64,000 nucleotides of DNA, taken from positions 310,001 through 374,000 of the forward strand of contig NZ_FOQH01000004.1 in NCBI RefSeq assembly GCF_900113695.1, given 5' to 3'. Made by a program: the position numbers and the translations under genes. Below are positions 37,141 to 47,301 of the stretch, piece by piece (the stretch's first letter is position 1; every line of letters begins with the position of its first letter). The stretch is from Albimonas pacifica (GTDB taxonomy: Bacteria > Pseudomonadota > Alphaproteobacteria > Rhodobacterales > Rhodobacteraceae). The notes under the pieces are model-generated. The model saw nothing but the letters and a program-made list of their open reading frames with translations, was not told the origin of the DNA and did no database searches.

Positions 37141-38166
37141 TCAGCCGCGGTCCAGGCCGCGCGCGATCTCGCCCGCCAGCGCCAGCCCGCCGTAGACCAG
37201 ACCCGAGTAGAGCTGCACCAGCGACGCCCCCGCCGCGAGCTTGGCCTGCGCCTGCTCGACCGAGGCGACGCCGCCCACGCCGACCAGCGGCAGCGCCCCC
37301 TGGGTCAGGCGCGACAGCTCCCCCAGCACCTCGGTCGAGCGCGCGAAGAGCGGCTGGCCCGAGAGCCCGCCCGCCTCGTGCGCGTGGGCGCTGCGCAGCC
37401 CCTCGCGCGAGAGCGTGGTGTTGGTGGCCACGATCCCGTCGATCCCCTGGGCGAGGCAGACCTCGGCCACGTCCGAGAGCTCGCCCGCGTCGAGATCGGG
37501 GGCGATCTTGACCAGCAGCGGCGCGCCGGGGGCCTTCGCCTCGCGCGCCTCGAGGCTGCGGGCCAGCGCGGCGGCCAGCGCCTCGCGCCCCTGCAGGTCG
37601 CGCAGCCGCTCGGTGTTGGGGGACGAGACGTTGACCACGAAGAAGTCGACCAGCCCGGCGAAGCGGCCCAGCACCGCCACGTAGTCGGCGACCTTGTCCT
37701 CGCTGTCCTTGTTGGCGCCCAGGTTCAGGCCCAGCGGCGCGGGCAGGGGCGCGGCGGCGCGGGTCGCCTCCAGCCGCGCGGCCACGACCTCCATCCCTTC
37801 GGTGTTGAAGCCGAAGCGGTTGATGACGCCCCGGTCCTCGGTCAGGCGGAACAGGCGCGGGCGGGGGTTGCCCGGCTGCGGGCGCGGCGCCACGCCCCCG
37901 ATCTCGAGAAAGCCGGGGCCGGAGGCGAGCGTCGCCGCCACCGCCTCGGCGTTCTTGTCGAAGCCCGCGGCGACGCCGACGGGGTTGGGAAAGTCGAGGT
38001 TCCAGACCCGCCGCGCCAGGCGCGGCGAGGTCACGGGCCCGCCCGGCGACAGTCCCATCGCGTGGCGCAGGTTCAGGGCCTGGATCGCCCGGCGGTGAGC
38101 CTCCTCGGGCTCGAGGCTGCGCAGCAGGGCGAGGCCCGCGCGCTCGGCGGCGACGGCGAAGCTCAT
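37141..38166 (-). CDS. pyrD: Dihydroorotate dehydrogenase (quinone), class 2
   Basis: A 341-residue membrane-associated flavoenzyme oxidising dihydroorotate to orotate in pyrimidine synthesis. The N-terminal amphipathic helix ([20 protein letters not shown]) is the quinone-side element of class 2. The FMN barrel shows [20 protein letters not shown], the catalytic Ser in [39 protein letters not shown] and [20 protein letters not shown]. The ATG at 38166 overlaps the DUF952 stop by four bases, so the two are translationally coupled. Length is normal for class 2. Confidence 0.98.
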   Translation of the reverse strand: MSFAVAAERAGLALLRSLEPEEAHRRAIQALNLRHAMGLSPGGPVTSPRLARRVWNLDFPNPVGVAAGFDKNAEAVAATLASGPGFLEIGGVAPRPQPGNPRPRLFRLTEDRGVINRFGFNTEGMEVVAARLEATRAAAPLPAPLGLNLGANKDSEDKVADYVAVLGRFAGLVDFFVVNVSSPNTERLRDLQGREALAAALARSLEAREAKAPGAPLLVKIAPDLDAGELSDVAEVCLAQGIDGIVATNTTLSREGLRSAHAHEAGGLSGQPLFARSTEVLGELSRLTQGALPLVGVGGVASVEQAQAKLAAGASLVQLYSGLVYGGLALAGEIARGLDRG

Positions 38167-38543
38167 GCGTCCGGCTCCCCCCAGGCGACGCCTTCGGGGA
38201 AGGCGTGGCGCCCCTCCGCGTCCCGCGGCAGGGGCCGGATCCAGCCGACGTCGGAGGCCCGGATTTCTCGGTAGAGATGGGGGAACAGGGCCCCGCCGCG
38301 GCTTTCTTCCCAGTGAAGTGATTCTCCCAGCACGGCGGTCCTCAGGCTCGCGATCCACAGATCGCCGTCCTGCGCGAAGTGCTTCGCAGCGGTGCCCGGC
38401 GCCTGGGCCGCGGTGGAGAGATGAACGAACCCGTCCCGCAGATCATGCTCCGATCCTGAAAAAACAAGAGTTTGCACCAGTCGGGAGCATTCATCCGGTC
38501 GGAGTATCTTGAACACGTCTAGAACACGCACGGCGTCGTTCAT
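38163..38543 (-). CDS. DUF952 domain protein
   Basis: A 126-residue protein of the DUF952 family, recognised by [20 protein letters not shown] and the C-terminal [28 protein letters not shown] near the start corresponds to the family's usual IYKI opening. The fold is thought to resemble ADP-ribosyl-binding or transferase-like proteins, but no function is established. It overlaps pyrD by four bases as its upstream partner. A 259-bp stretch with hairpins separates it from the aminotransferase gene upstream; no strong ribosome-binding site is seen. Confidence 0.9.
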   Translation of the reverse strand: MNDAVRVLDVFKILRPDECSRLVQTLVFSGSEHDLRDGFVHLSTAAQAPGTAAKHFAQDGDLWIASLRTAVLGESLHWEESRGGALFPHLYREIRASDVGWIRPLPRDAEGRHAFPEGVAWGEPDA

Positions 38544-38666
38544 CCTGTCGTTGACATGAGCGCGCAGTTAAGGATTCCTTAACCCGTAGCCGACGTCACG
38601 TCGACGTCGGGCGTAGCGTACCAGGTGGCTCTATGATCCGAGTGGCGTTCGCAGGGTGAAGTGACT

Positions 38667-38701
38667 GGGGGTGGCCAAGTCTGCCGCCTACGGCCACCCC
38701 C
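38667..38701. other. Isolated intergenic hairpin
   Basis: A 10-bp perfect stem (GGGGGTGGCC at 38667-38676, complement at 38692-38701) with a 15-nt loop, in the gap between DUF952 and the aminotransferase terminator. It lacks a T-run. It could be a second terminator arm or part of the pyrD-operon leader (minus strand). Confidence 0.35.
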
Positions 38702-38754
38702 CCTCCATCAGCACCGAGACGACCCCAGCCCCCGGCGCCGAGCCTCGGGCGAAC

Positions 38755-38790
38755 GAAAACGGGCCGCGACGCCGTCGCGGCCCGTTTCGC
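38755..38790 (-). terminator. Intrinsic terminator of the aminotransferase gene
   Basis: A 14-bp perfect stem (38757-38770 with 38774-38787) and a 3-nt loop begin 16 bp after the aminotransferase stop (minus strand), followed by a TTTTCGTT tract in the direction of transcription. Confidence 0.8.
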
Positions 38791-38802
38791 TTTCGGAACG
38801 GC

Positions 38803-40182
38803 TCAGACGAGCCCTTCGGCCTTGGCGAAGGCGAGGGTGGCGTCGAGGCACTCCTCCATCGGCGCGAACAGGGCGTCGATCTCCTCCTCGGTGATGATCA
38901 TCGGCGGGCAGAAGCCCAGCGAGTCGCCCATGGCGCGCAGGATCACGCCGCGCGCGACCAGCTCGCCCATCAGCTTCGCGCCCAGCTTGCCGGCGGGGTC
39001 GAAGGTCTTCTTGCCGGACTTGTCGGGCGACAGCTCCAGCGCGCCGATCAGGCCGACGCCGCGCGCCTCGCCGACCAGCGGGTGATCCTTCAGGCGCTGC
39101 AGGTGGCCCTGGAACTTCGGCGCGACCTTGCGCACGTGGTCGAGGATCTTGCGCTCCTGGTAGATGCGGATCGCGGCCACGCCCGCGGCGCAGCCCACCG
39201 GGTGGCCGCCGTAGGTGAAGCCGTGGCCCAGGGTGCCGATCTTGCCGGTGTGCTGCTCGATCACCTCGGCCTGCTCGCGGCACAGCGCGACGGCCGACAG
39301 CGGCGCGTAGCCGCCGGTCAGCTGCTTGGCCAGCGACATCGATGTCGGGTTCACGTTGTAGGTGTCGGCGCCGAACCACTCGCCCGTGCGGCAGAAGCCG
39401 TTGATGACCTCGTCCGAGATCATCAGCACGTCGTATTTCTCCAGCACCGGGCGGATCGCCTCGAAGTAGCCGGCGGGGGGCACGATCACGCCGCCGGCGC
39501 CCATCACCGGCTCGGCGATGAAGGCGGCGACCGTCTCGGGGCCCTCGCGCTCGATCAGCTCCTCGAGCTCATGGGCGAGGCGGGCGGAGAACTCCTGCTC
39601 GGTCTCGCCGTCGAGCGCCTCGCGCCAGTGGTGGGGAGTGCCGGTGGAGATGAAGCGGTCCAGCGGCAGGTCCCAGTCGATGTGGTTGTAGGGCAGCCCG
39701 GTCATCGAGGCCGAGGCGATGGTCACCCCGTGGTAGCCCTTCTTGCGGGAGATGATCTTCTTCTTCTCCGGCCGGCCGAGCGCGTTGTTGTAGTACCAGG
39801 CGAGCTTCACCTGGGTGTCGTTGGCCTCCGAGCCCGAGGACTGGAAGATCACGCGGGCCATGCCGGGGGCCAGCTCCTTGATCTTCTCGGCGAGCTCGAT
39901 CGCGGGCTCGTGGGAGCGGCCGGCGAACAGGTGGTAGTAGGGCAGCTTGTGCACCTGCTCGGCCACCGCGTCGGCCAGCTCCTTGTCGCCGAAGCCCAGG
40001 CCCGCGCACCACAGGCCCGCCATGCCCTCGAGATACTCGCGGCCATGCTCGTCGTAGACGTAGACTCCCTTGCCGGTCTCGATGACATGGGCGCCCACCT
40101 GACGATGGGCCGCGGCGTTCGTGTAGGGATGCAGCAGCGCTTCGACGTCGCGCGTCTGCATGTTGGTGAGCTGGACGTTCAT
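38803..40182 (-). CDS. Class III PLP-dependent aminotransferase
   Basis: A 459-residue omega-type transaminase. It has GMAGLWCAGLGFGDKELADA near the N-terminus, the cofactor loop FQSSGSEANDTQVKLAWYYN, RKKGYHGVTIASASMTGL, the PLP-ring Asp in VLMISDEVINGFCRTGEWFG, and the Schiff-base Lys in SLAKQLTGGYAPLSAVALC (about residue 287). GFTYGGHPVGCAAGVAAI is the phosphate-contact loop of the other subunit. The set resembles the taurine/putrescine/beta-alanine-pyruvate aminotransferase cluster common in Rhodobacterales; the amine substrate cannot be fixed from sequence alone. It is a single gene with its own terminator, divergent from the first MFS gene across 284 bp. Confidence 0.93.
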   Translation of the reverse strand: MNVQLTNMQTRDVEALLHPYTNAAAHRQVGAHVIETGKGVYVYDEHGREYLEGMAGLWCAGLGFGDKELADAVAEQVHKLPYYHLFAGRSHEPAIELAEKIKELAPGMARVIFQSSGSEANDTQVKLAWYYNNALGRPEKKKIISRKKGYHGVTIASASMTGLPYNHIDWDLPLDRFISTGTPHHWREALDGETEQEFSARLAHELEELIEREGPETVAAFIAEPVMGAGGVIVPPAGYFEAIRPVLEKYDVLMISDEVINGFCRTGEWFGADTYNVNPTSMSLAKQLTGGYAPLSAVALCREQAEVIEQHTGKIGTLGHGFTYGGHPVGCAAGVAAIRIYQERKILDHVRKVAPKFQGHLQRLKDHPLVGEARGVGLIGALELSPDKSGKKTFDPAGKLGAKLMGELVARGVILRAMGDSLGFCPPMIITEEEIDALFAPMEECLDATLAFAKAEGLV

Positions 40183-40466
40183 CGGAGGGCCTCGTGTCGC
40201 AAGGGATGAAAAGGGCTACGCCCGCCCCCGGGGGCGCGTCAATGGTCCGGATGATGCGGCGCGGCATGGGTTTCGCGGGCGCGCGGGCCGCCAGAGACGG
40301 CCGGGCGCGCGGGGGCGTGTGAAGGTCCCCCGGCAAGCCTTTGTCCGGACAGAGATAGGCCCGTATCGCAGACCGCCATGGACGCCGCGTCGGCGCGCCG
40401 ATAAGGTCGCCGAACTTTCCGCACCCCGCGCGCCAGCGGGGGCGTTATCCTGGGAGGGTCGCGTCC

Positions 40467-41663
40467 ATGCCCGGCATTCTCGCGCTGGGGCTCGGCTATG
40501 TGTTCAGCCAGTTCTACCGGGCCTGCCTGGCCGTTCTCGCGCCTTACCTGACCGCCGACCTCGGCCTCGACGCCGCCGACCTGGGGCGCGCGTCGGGGGC
40601 CTGGTTCCTGGCCTTCGCGCTGATGCAGATCCCGGTCGGCGTGGGGCTGGACCGGCTGGGGCCGCGGCGCACCGCGGGGCTGCTGTTCGGGATCTGCGCG
40701 GCGGGGGGCTCGGCGATCTTCGCGCTGGCCCAGGGGCCGGCGATGATCACGGTGGCGATGACCCTGATCGGGGCCGGCTGCGCGCCCGCGCTGATGGCGC
40801 TGTTCTACATCTACGCGCGCGAGTTCGACATGGCGCGCTTCGCCTTCCTCACCTCCTGCACCGTGGGCATCGGCACGCTGGGCAACATCGCGGGGACCGA
40901 GCCCTTCGCCGTCCTGATCGAGGCGGTGGGCTGGCGTGCGGCGATGGGCGGGTTCGCCGCCGTCTCGGCGTTGTCGGCGGTCGCCTCGCTGGTGCTGGTC
41001 AAGGACCCGGTGCGGGTCGACCCCGCGGCGGGCGAGGGCCGCGACCGCGGCTTCCTGGAGTATTTCGAGCTGCTGCGGATGCCGGTGTTCTGGGCGCTGA
41101 TCCCCATGGCGATCGTGAACTACGCCCCCGCCGCGGGGATCCGCGGCCTGTGGGCGGGACCTTACCTGTCGGAGGTCTTCGCCCTGCCCCCGGTCGAGGT
41201 CGGCCGCGCCGTCCTGTGGATGGCCGTCGCCATGTCGCTGGGCGCCTTCTGCTACGGCCCGCTGGACCGGATCTTCCGCACCCGCAAGTGGATCGTGGCG
41301 CCGGGCAACCTGGCGGCGGCGGGCCTGTGCCTGGCGCTGGGGCTGTGGGCGGACGGCTCGGCGGCGCTGGCCACCGCGCTGCTCGCCGCCATCGGCTTCA
41401 TCTCCGCCACCTACACCATCGTCATGGCCCACGCCCGGGGCCTCGCGCCGCTGCGGCTGGTGGGGCGGACGGTGACGATGATGAATTTCTTCGTGATGGC
41501 GGGCGTCGGCCTCGCCCAGCCGATCACCGGCGAGGTGGTCGAGGCCGCCCGCGCCGCCGGCGCCCCCCCGGCCGAGGCCTACGCCCAGGTCTTCATGCTC
41601 TACGCCGCCGCGATGGTCTTCGCGACGGCGGTCTACCTGTTCAGCCGCGACGCCAAGCCCTGA
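40467..41663 (+). CDS. MFS transporter, first of a tandem pair
   Basis: A 398-residue major facilitator protein with about 12 hydrophobic helices. The start reads LALGLGYVFSQFYRACLAVL. The loop 2-3 motif is VGVGLDRLGPRRTAGLL, the classic G-x-x-x-D-R-x-G-x-R. GCAPALMALFYIYAREF and GIRGLWAGPYLSEVFALPP are shared nearly in register with the next gene, showing that the two are tandem duplicates. GGGAGGG precedes the ATG. The substrate is unknown. Confidence 0.92.
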   Translation: MPGILALGLGYVFSQFYRACLAVLAPYLTADLGLDAADLGRASGAWFLAFALMQIPVGVGLDRLGPRRTAGLLFGICAAGGSAIFALAQGPAMITVAMTLIGAGCAPALMALFYIYAREFDMARFAFLTSCTVGIGTLGNIAGTEPFAVLIEAVGWRAAMGGFAAVSALSAVASLVLVKDPVRVDPAAGEGRDRGFLEYFELLRMPVFWALIPMAIVNYAPAAGIRGLWAGPYLSEVFALPPVEVGRAVLWMAVAMSLGAFCYGPLDRIFRTRKWIVAPGNLAAAGLCLALGLWADGSAALATALLAAIGFISATYTIVMAHARGLAPLRLVGRTVTMMNFFVMAGVGLAQPITGEVVEAARAAGAPPAEAYAQVFMLYAAAMVFATAVYLFSRDAKP

Positions 41664-41754
41664 GACGCGGCCCCCCGCCGCCGGGGCCCCGAGGTCGCGC
41701 AGACGACCCGGTCCCGGCGCGCGCAACGACGAAAAGGGTCTCGGGAGGACCTCC

Positions 41755-42957
41755 ATGGATCTCGCCGCGCTGATGGCGATCTACATCCTCAGCCAGTTCT
41801 ACCGCACCTTCCTCGCGGTGCTGGCGCCGGCGCTGACCGCCGACCTCGGGGTCACGGCGGCCGAGCTCTCGCACGCCGCCGGCTCGTGGTATCTGTTCTT
41901 CTCGCTGGCGCAGCTTCCCACAGGGGTGCTGCTCGACAGGTTCGGGCCGCGGCGGGTGGTGGGGACCTTCCTGTGCGGACCGGCCTTCGTGGGGGCGCTG
42001 GTGTTCTCGCAGGCCCACGACGCCTTCCAGCTGACGCTGGGGGTGGCGCTGATCGGGGTCGGCTGCGCGCCGATCCTGATGAGCGGCATGTTCCTCTTCG
42101 CCCGCCGCTACCCCCCCGCCCGCTTCGCCACGCTGTCGGGGCTGATGATCGGGGTCGGGGGCCTGGGCAACATCCTGGGCGCCGCCCCCTTCGCGCTGGC
42201 GGTCGAGGCCTTCGGCTGGCGCGAGATGATGCTGTTCCTGGCCGGCACCGGCCTCGTCTGCGGCGGCGTCGCCTTCGCGGTGCTGCGCGACCCGCCGCCC
42301 CTGCCGCCGACGCCCGGGGCGAAGGACGCGGGCTTCCGCGGCTTCCTCGAGCTCTTGCGCATGCCGCTGCTGCTGGCGATGCTGCCGCTGGCGCTGACCA
42401 ACTACGCGGTGGCCGGCGGCATCCGGGGGCTGTGGGCGGGGCCGTACCTCGCGGACATCCACGGCTTCGACGCGGCGGCCATCGGCATGGCGACGCTGTG
42501 CATCGCGGTGGCGATGATGTCGGGCAACTTCGTCTACGCGCCGCTCGACCGGGTGTTCGGCTCGCGCAAGCCGCTGATCCTGTCGGCGAACGTGGCGGGG
42601 TTCGTCTGCGTGGCCTGGCTGGCCTTCGGCTCGCCCGGCGCCTGGACGGCGGTGGCGCTGATGACCGCCTGCGGCTTCTTCGGGGCGACCTACGCGGTGC
42701 TGATCGCCCACTGGCGCAGCTTCGTGCCCCTGCGCCTGACCGGGCGGGGGGTCACGCTGATCAACGTCACCGGCATGATGGGCACGGCGCTCGGCCAGTT
42801 CGCCACCGGCGCGCTCTCGGACGCGCCGCTCTCGGCAGGGGACTTCGCGGCCGGCTACCACCGGGTGTTCCTGTGGTATGCCGTGACCCTGCTGATCGGG
42901 CTGACGGTCTACGCCCTCTTCGCGCGCGACGCCCGGCCCGACCAGGTGGCCGACTAG
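41755..42957 (+). CDS. MFS transporter, second of a tandem pair
   Basis: A 400-residue major facilitator protein paralogous to its upstream neighbour: YILSQFYRTFLAVLAPALTA, TGVLLDRFGPRRVVGTFLC and GGIRGLWAGPYLADIHGFDA match the first copy in order and spacing. About 12 helices are visible. GGGAGGAC lies before the ATG at 41755, and 91 bp separate the two genes, so both may be on one transcript. The substrate is unknown; having two diverged copies suggests related but not identical cargo. Confidence 0.92.
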   Translation: MDLAALMAIYILSQFYRTFLAVLAPALTADLGVTAAELSHAAGSWYLFFSLAQLPTGVLLDRFGPRRVVGTFLCGPAFVGALVFSQAHDAFQLTLGVALIGVGCAPILMSGMFLFARRYPPARFATLSGLMIGVGGLGNILGAAPFALAVEAFGWREMMLFLAGTGLVCGGVAFAVLRDPPPLPPTPGAKDAGFRGFLELLRMPLLLAMLPLALTNYAVAGGIRGLWAGPYLADIHGFDAAAIGMATLCIAVAMMSGNFVYAPLDRVFGSRKPLILSANVAGFVCVAWLAFGSPGAWTAVALMTACGFFGATYAVLIAHWRSFVPLRLTGRGVTLINVTGMMGTALGQFATGALSDAPLSAGDFAAGYHRVFLWYAVTLLIGLTVYALFARDARPDQVAD

Positions 42958-42991
42958 GCGCTCCGCTCGTGAAAATGGGCGATCCCCCATC

Positions 42992-43020
42992 TTGCGGCGG
43001 GGATGCGCGGTAATTACGCT
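42992..43020 (+). promoter_or_regulatory. Probable promoter of coaBC-dut-rrf2
   Basis: TTGCGG at 42992-42997 and TACGCT at 43015-43020 are separated by 17 bp. The predicted start of transcription is about 35 bp before the coaBC ATG. The -35 is the same hexamer as in the thioesterase promoter at 46551. Confidence 0.45.
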
Positions 43021-43060
43021 CCGCGCACGGGAAATGGCCCCGGATCCGGGTGGAGCCGAC

Positions 43061-44317
43061 ATGCTGCACGCAAAGCGCATCCTGCTGGTCGTCGGCGGCG
43101 GGATCGCCGCCTACAAGACCCCCGAGCTGGTCCGCCAGTTCCGCAAGCGCGGCGCGGCCGTCACCTGCGTGATGACCCGCGCGGCGGAGGAGTTCGTGGC
43201 CCCGCTGGCGCTCGGCTCCGTCTCCGGCGCCAAGGTCTATCGCGAGCTGTTCGACCTGACCGACGAGGCGGAGATGGGGCATATCCAGCTCTCCCGCTCC
43301 GCCGATCTCGTCGTCGTCGCTCCGGCCACCGCCGACCTGATGGCGAAGATGGCGAACGGGCACGCGGACGACCTCGCCTCGACGCTGCTGATGGCGACCG
43401 ACAAGCGGGTGCTGATCGCGCCCGCCATGAACGTGCGGATGTGGGAGCATCCGGCGACCCGGCGGAACCTGCGCACGCTGGAGAAGGACGGCGTTCTGGT
43501 CGTGGGCCCGGACGAGGGCGACATGGCCTGCGGCGAGTACGGCCCCGGCCGCATGTCCGAGCCGCCGGCCATCGTCGAGGCCGCCGCCGCCGCGCTGGGC
43601 GGCGGGCCGCTCGCCGGGCGGCGCATCCTGGTCACCTCCGGCCCGACGCACGAGCCCATCGACCCGGTGCGCTACATCGCCAACCGCTCCTCCGGCGCGC
43701 AGGGCACGGCGCTGGCGAACGCGCTGCGCGACCTCGGCGCGGAAGTGATCTTCGTCACCGGCCCCGCCGACGCGCCCCGCCCGCAGGGCGTGCAGGTCGT
43801 GGAGGTGGAGAGCGCGCGCGAGATGCTCGCCGCGGTCGAGGCCGCCCTCCCCCCGCAGGGTCCCGCCGCCGACGCCGCCGTCTTCGCCGCCGCGGTGGCG
43901 GACTGGCGGGTGGCGAGCGCCTCGACCTCCAAGATCAAGAAGCAGGCCGGCGCCCCTGCCCCGGCGCTGGAGTTCGCCGAGAACCCCGACATCCTCAAGA
44001 CCGTCTCCCGCTGGAGCGAGGGCCGCCCACCCCTGGTGATCGGCTTCGCCGCCGAGACCGACGACGTCGAGGCCCACGCCTCCGCCAAGCGCCTGCGCAA
44101 GGGCTGCGACTGGATCGTGGCCAACGACGTCTCGCCCGCCACCGGCATCATGGGGGGCACGGAGAACGCCGTGATCCTGATCACCGCCGAAGGGGCCGAG
44201 CCCTGGCCCCGCCTGACCAAGACCGAGACCGCCCAGCGCCTCGCCCGCCGCATCGCCGACCATTTCGCCGGGCCGGGACGCGAGGACCGGGGGGCCGAGG
44301 ACCGGGGGGCCGCGTGA
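43061..44317 (+). CDS. coaBC: Bifunctional phosphopantothenoylcysteine decarboxylase/phosphopantothenate-cysteine ligase
   Basis: A 418-residue two-domain enzyme for coenzyme A synthesis. The CoaC half has [20 protein letters not shown] (FMN site), the active His in [20 protein letters not shown], the PAMN motif in [15 protein letters not shown] and the Cys in [13 protein letters not shown]. The CoaB half has [20 protein letters not shown], the [11 protein letters not shown] stretch and the flexible KIKK loop. The ATG at 43061 starts the conserved region, with TGGAG upstream. The last residues come from a perfect 15-bp tandem duplication (44282-44311, [12 protein letters not shown]). Its stop overlaps the dut start (TGATG). 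Confidence 0.97.
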   Translation: MLHAKRILLVVGGGIAAYKTPELVRQFRKRGAAVTCVMTRAAEEFVAPLALGSVSGAKVYRELFDLTDEAEMGHIQLSRSADLVVVAPATADLMAKMANGHADDLASTLLMATDKRVLIAPAMNVRMWEHPATRRNLRTLEKDGVLVVGPDEGDMACGEYGPGRMSEPPAIVEAAAAALGGGPLAGRRILVTSGPTHEPIDPVRYIANRSSGAQGTALANALRDLGAEVIFVTGPADAPRPQGVQVVEVESAREMLAAVEAALPPQGPAADAAVFAAAVADWRVASASTSKIKKQAGAPAPALEFAENPDILKTVSRWSEGRPPLVIGFAAETDDVEAHASAKRLRKGCDWIVANDVSPATGIMGGTENAVILITAEGAEPWPRLTKTETAQRLARRIADHFAGPGREDRGAEDRGAA

Positions 44318-44796
44318 TGGAGATCGAGATCGCGCTGACCCGCCTGCCCCACCACGACCCCGCCCTGCCCCTGCCGGCCTACGAGACGGCGGGCGCCGCC
44401 GGCATGGACCTGCGCGCGAGCTTCCCCGACCGCGGAACCGTGAGCCTGGCGCCCGGGGCCCGGACGCTGGTCCCCACCGGCCTCGCCATCGCGCTGCCCG
44501 CGGGATTCGAGGCGCAGGTGCGCCCCCGCTCCGGCCTCGCGCTGAAGAAGGGGCTGACGGTGGCGAACGCGCCCGGGACCGTGGACAGCGACTATCGCGG
44601 CGAAGTCGGGGTGATCCTGGTGAACCTCGGCGACGCGGCGGTCGAGATCGCCCATGGCGACCGCATCGCCCAGATGGTGATCGCGCCCGTGACCCGCGGC
44701 CTGTGGCGCGAGGTCGAGACCCTGGACGAGACCGCCCGCGGCGCCGGCGGCTTCGGCTCCACCGGCGTGGGCGCGGCCGAAAGGACCTCCGGCTGA
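44317..44796 (+). CDS. dut: dUTP diphosphatase
   Basis: A 159-residue homotrimeric dUTPase that removes dUTP and makes dUMP. All five motifs are present in order: [55 protein letters not shown] and the P-loop-like C-terminal [12 protein letters not shown]. Length is typical. It is joined to coaBC and to the Rrf2 gene by one-base TGATG overlaps; the coaBC-dut neighbourhood is common in bacteria. Confidence 0.98.
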   Translation: MEIEIALTRLPHHDPALPLPAYETAGAAGMDLRASFPDRGTVSLAPGARTLVPTGLAIALPAGFEAQVRPRSGLALKKGLTVANAPGTVDSDYRGEVGVILVNLGDAAVEIAHGDRIAQMVIAPVTRGLWREVETLDETARGAGGFGSTGVGAAERTSG

Positions 44797-45245
44797 TGCT
44801 GAAGCTGACCCGCAAGACCCTGCTGGCGATCGAGGCGGTGGTCGACATCGCCTACAACGCCCGCCCCGACCCCGTGCAGGCCCGCGACGTGACCGAGCGC
44901 CAGGGCATCCCCCAGCGCTACCTCGAGCAGGTGATGCAGGCGCTGGTGCGCGCGGGCGTCCTGAAGGGCGTGCGCGGGCCCCGCGGCGGCTACACGCTGG
45001 CGCGCGAGCGGCGGCGGGTGACGGTGGGCGACGTGGTGCGCGTGGTCTCGACGCTCGACGCCGAGGAGGGCGAGGCCGGCCCCGCCAGCCCGCTGGGCGT
45101 CTCGGTCGTCTCGCCGCTGTGGGAGGAGATGCAGCGCGATCTCCTCGACCGGCTCGACCGGATCACCATGGAGGACCTCTGCCGCGAGGCCCAGCGCCAG
45201 GACGTTCCGCGCGCCGACGAGACGCGCCCCGACTTCACGATCTGA
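44796..45245 (+). CDS. Rrf2-family transcriptional regulator
   Basis: A 149-residue winged-helix regulator. The N-terminal helix reads [20 protein letters not shown] and the wing region is VLKGVRGPRGGYTLARERR, the clearest Rrf2 signature. Unlike IscR, NsrR or RirA there is no three-Cys cluster; the only Cys is near the C-terminus (EDLCREA), so iron-sulfur binding is unlikely. It is overlapped with dut (TGATG) and lies 122 bp before cysK. In Bacillus the Fe-S-free Rrf2 protein CymR controls cysteine synthesis and binds CysK, so a similar role is a reasonable inference here. Confidence 0.88.
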   Translation: MLKLTRKTLLAIEAVVDIAYNARPDPVQARDVTERQGIPQRYLEQVMQALVRAGVLKGVRGPRGGYTLARERRRVTVGDVVRVVSTLDAEEGEAGPASPLGVSVVSPLWEEMQRDLLDRLDRITMEDLCREAQRQDVPRADETRPDFTI

Positions 45246-45367
45246 ACGCGGCGGGCGCGCGCGACTCGTCCCCCCCGCCGCTTGCGCGTATATAGATGCC
45301 AACCGCGCCGCGGGCCGGGCCTCCCCCCGCCCCCGCAGGCGCAGACCCCAGCGAGGGAGGACCCCGC

Positions 45368-46378
<1,011 letters not shown>

Positions 46379-46418
46379 AGGGCCCGTCGACGCCTGCGGA
46401 CGGCGGACGCAGGGCGGC

Positions 46419-46439
46419 GCCCCGGGCTTGACCCGGGGC
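46419..46439. repeat. Intergenic palindrome, copy 1
   Basis: A 21-bp hairpin sequence, stem GCCCCGGG / CCCGGGGC with a CTTGA loop, identical to the one at 51267-51287. It lies 41 bp after cysK. Short hairpins of this CCCGGGCTTGACCCGGG type recur between genes in GC-rich alphaproteobacteria. Confidence 0.75.
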
Positions 46440-46550
46440 CTCTCGCCGTCCGCCGCACGTGCGAGGCCCGGGGCCAGTCCCGCGGCGCGCAGCCGGCGCG
46501 ACCGTGGATCCCCGTCTCCGGTCGCCTCCAGCCCCGGGATCCGGCGGCCC

Positions 46551-46600
46551 TTGCGGCCGCCGCCTCTCTCGGCCTAGGCTGACATACCCATCGGTATGTC
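46551..46600 (+). promoter_or_regulatory. Promoter with abutting TetR-type operator
   Basis: TTGCGG (46551-46556) and TAGGCT (46575-46580) are 18 bp apart. Directly after the -10 stands a perfect inverted repeat, GACATACC-CATC-GGTATGTC (46581-46600), which would cover the transcription start. The thioesterase-like gene's ATG is 13 bp further on, so a bound protein would block initiation. Half-sites and spacing look like TetR-family operators; no such regulator gene is in the window. Confidence 0.65.
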
Positions 46601-46612
46601 GTGGAGCCGCCC

Positions 46613-47164
46613 ATGTATCCCGTCGTCCGCGTGATGCGAGAAATGCGCCGCGCCGGCCGCCTGCCCGCGCTCGCCCCCGGCGAGACGCATGTGACCCGCA
46701 CCCGCTGCTGGCCGCAGGACCTCGACACGGCCTGGGAGCTGAACAACGGCCGCTCGCTGACCCTGTTCGACATGGCCCGCATGGCGGTCCTGCGCCGCTG
46801 CGGCGTGGTCGAGCTGATGAAGGCCCGCGGGCTCTCGGTCGCCGTCGCGGGCTCGGCGGTCACCTATCGCAAGCGGGTGCGCCTGATGGACCGGATCGAG
46901 CTGCACGCCACCATCGTGGGCTGCGACGCGCGCTTCACCTATGTCGATCACGTGCTCTACGCCAACGGGGTCCCGGCGCACGGGCTTTATGCGCGGATGG
47001 CGCTGTTCGACGGCTCCGGCATCCGCCCGACGGCCGAGCTCTTCGCCGACCGGCTGGAGCCGGGCTGGCGCGCGCCGCTGCCCGAGCCGATCGCGGCCTG
47101 GGCGGACTCGGAGGCGCATCGCGCCTGGCCGCCGGCCGCCGCGGCCGCGCGGGCGGCCGCCTGA
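46613..47164 (+). CDS. Thioesterase-like (hotdog fold) acyl-CoA protein
   Basis: A 183-residue hotdog-fold protein of the 4-hydroxybenzoyl-CoA thioesterase-like group. The segment WPQDLDTAWELNNGRSLTLF corresponds to the D-x-x-x-H/N-x-N active region of that group, with Asn-Asn-Gly in place of the usual His-Met-Asn. It is followed by YRKRVRLMDRIELHATIVGC and VLYANGVPAHGLYARMALFD. The C-terminus is Ala-rich. The ATG at 46613 sits 12 bp after the operator palindrome; an in-frame GTG at 46601 is less likely. It precedes the thiolase gene by 137 bp, so an acyl-CoA substrate is plausible. Catalytic activity is uncertain. Confidence 0.75.
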   Translation: MYPVVRVMREMRRAGRLPALAPGETHVTRTRCWPQDLDTAWELNNGRSLTLFDMARMAVLRRCGVVELMKARGLSVAVAGSAVTYRKRVRLMDRIELHATIVGCDARFTYVDHVLYANGVPAHGLYARMALFDGSGIRPTAELFADRLEPGWRAPLPEPIAAWADSEAHRAWPPAAAAARAAA

Positions 47165-47301
47165 AGCCCGGCCCCTGACCGCTCGGTCAGGGACCATTGG
47201 ACAAGCCCGGCGTCGGGCGTATGGTGCGGCGCCGCAGGGGCGGCCCCGCGGCCTTCCGCGCCGCCGCCCGCGAGACAGAACAAAACGGGAGAGACCAAGC
47301 C

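Noticed and set aside
45281-45294. TTGCGC next to TATATA as a complete cysK promoter
   Set aside because: The two hexamers nearly touch; TATATA may be a -10, but no -35 was found 16-18 bp upstream.
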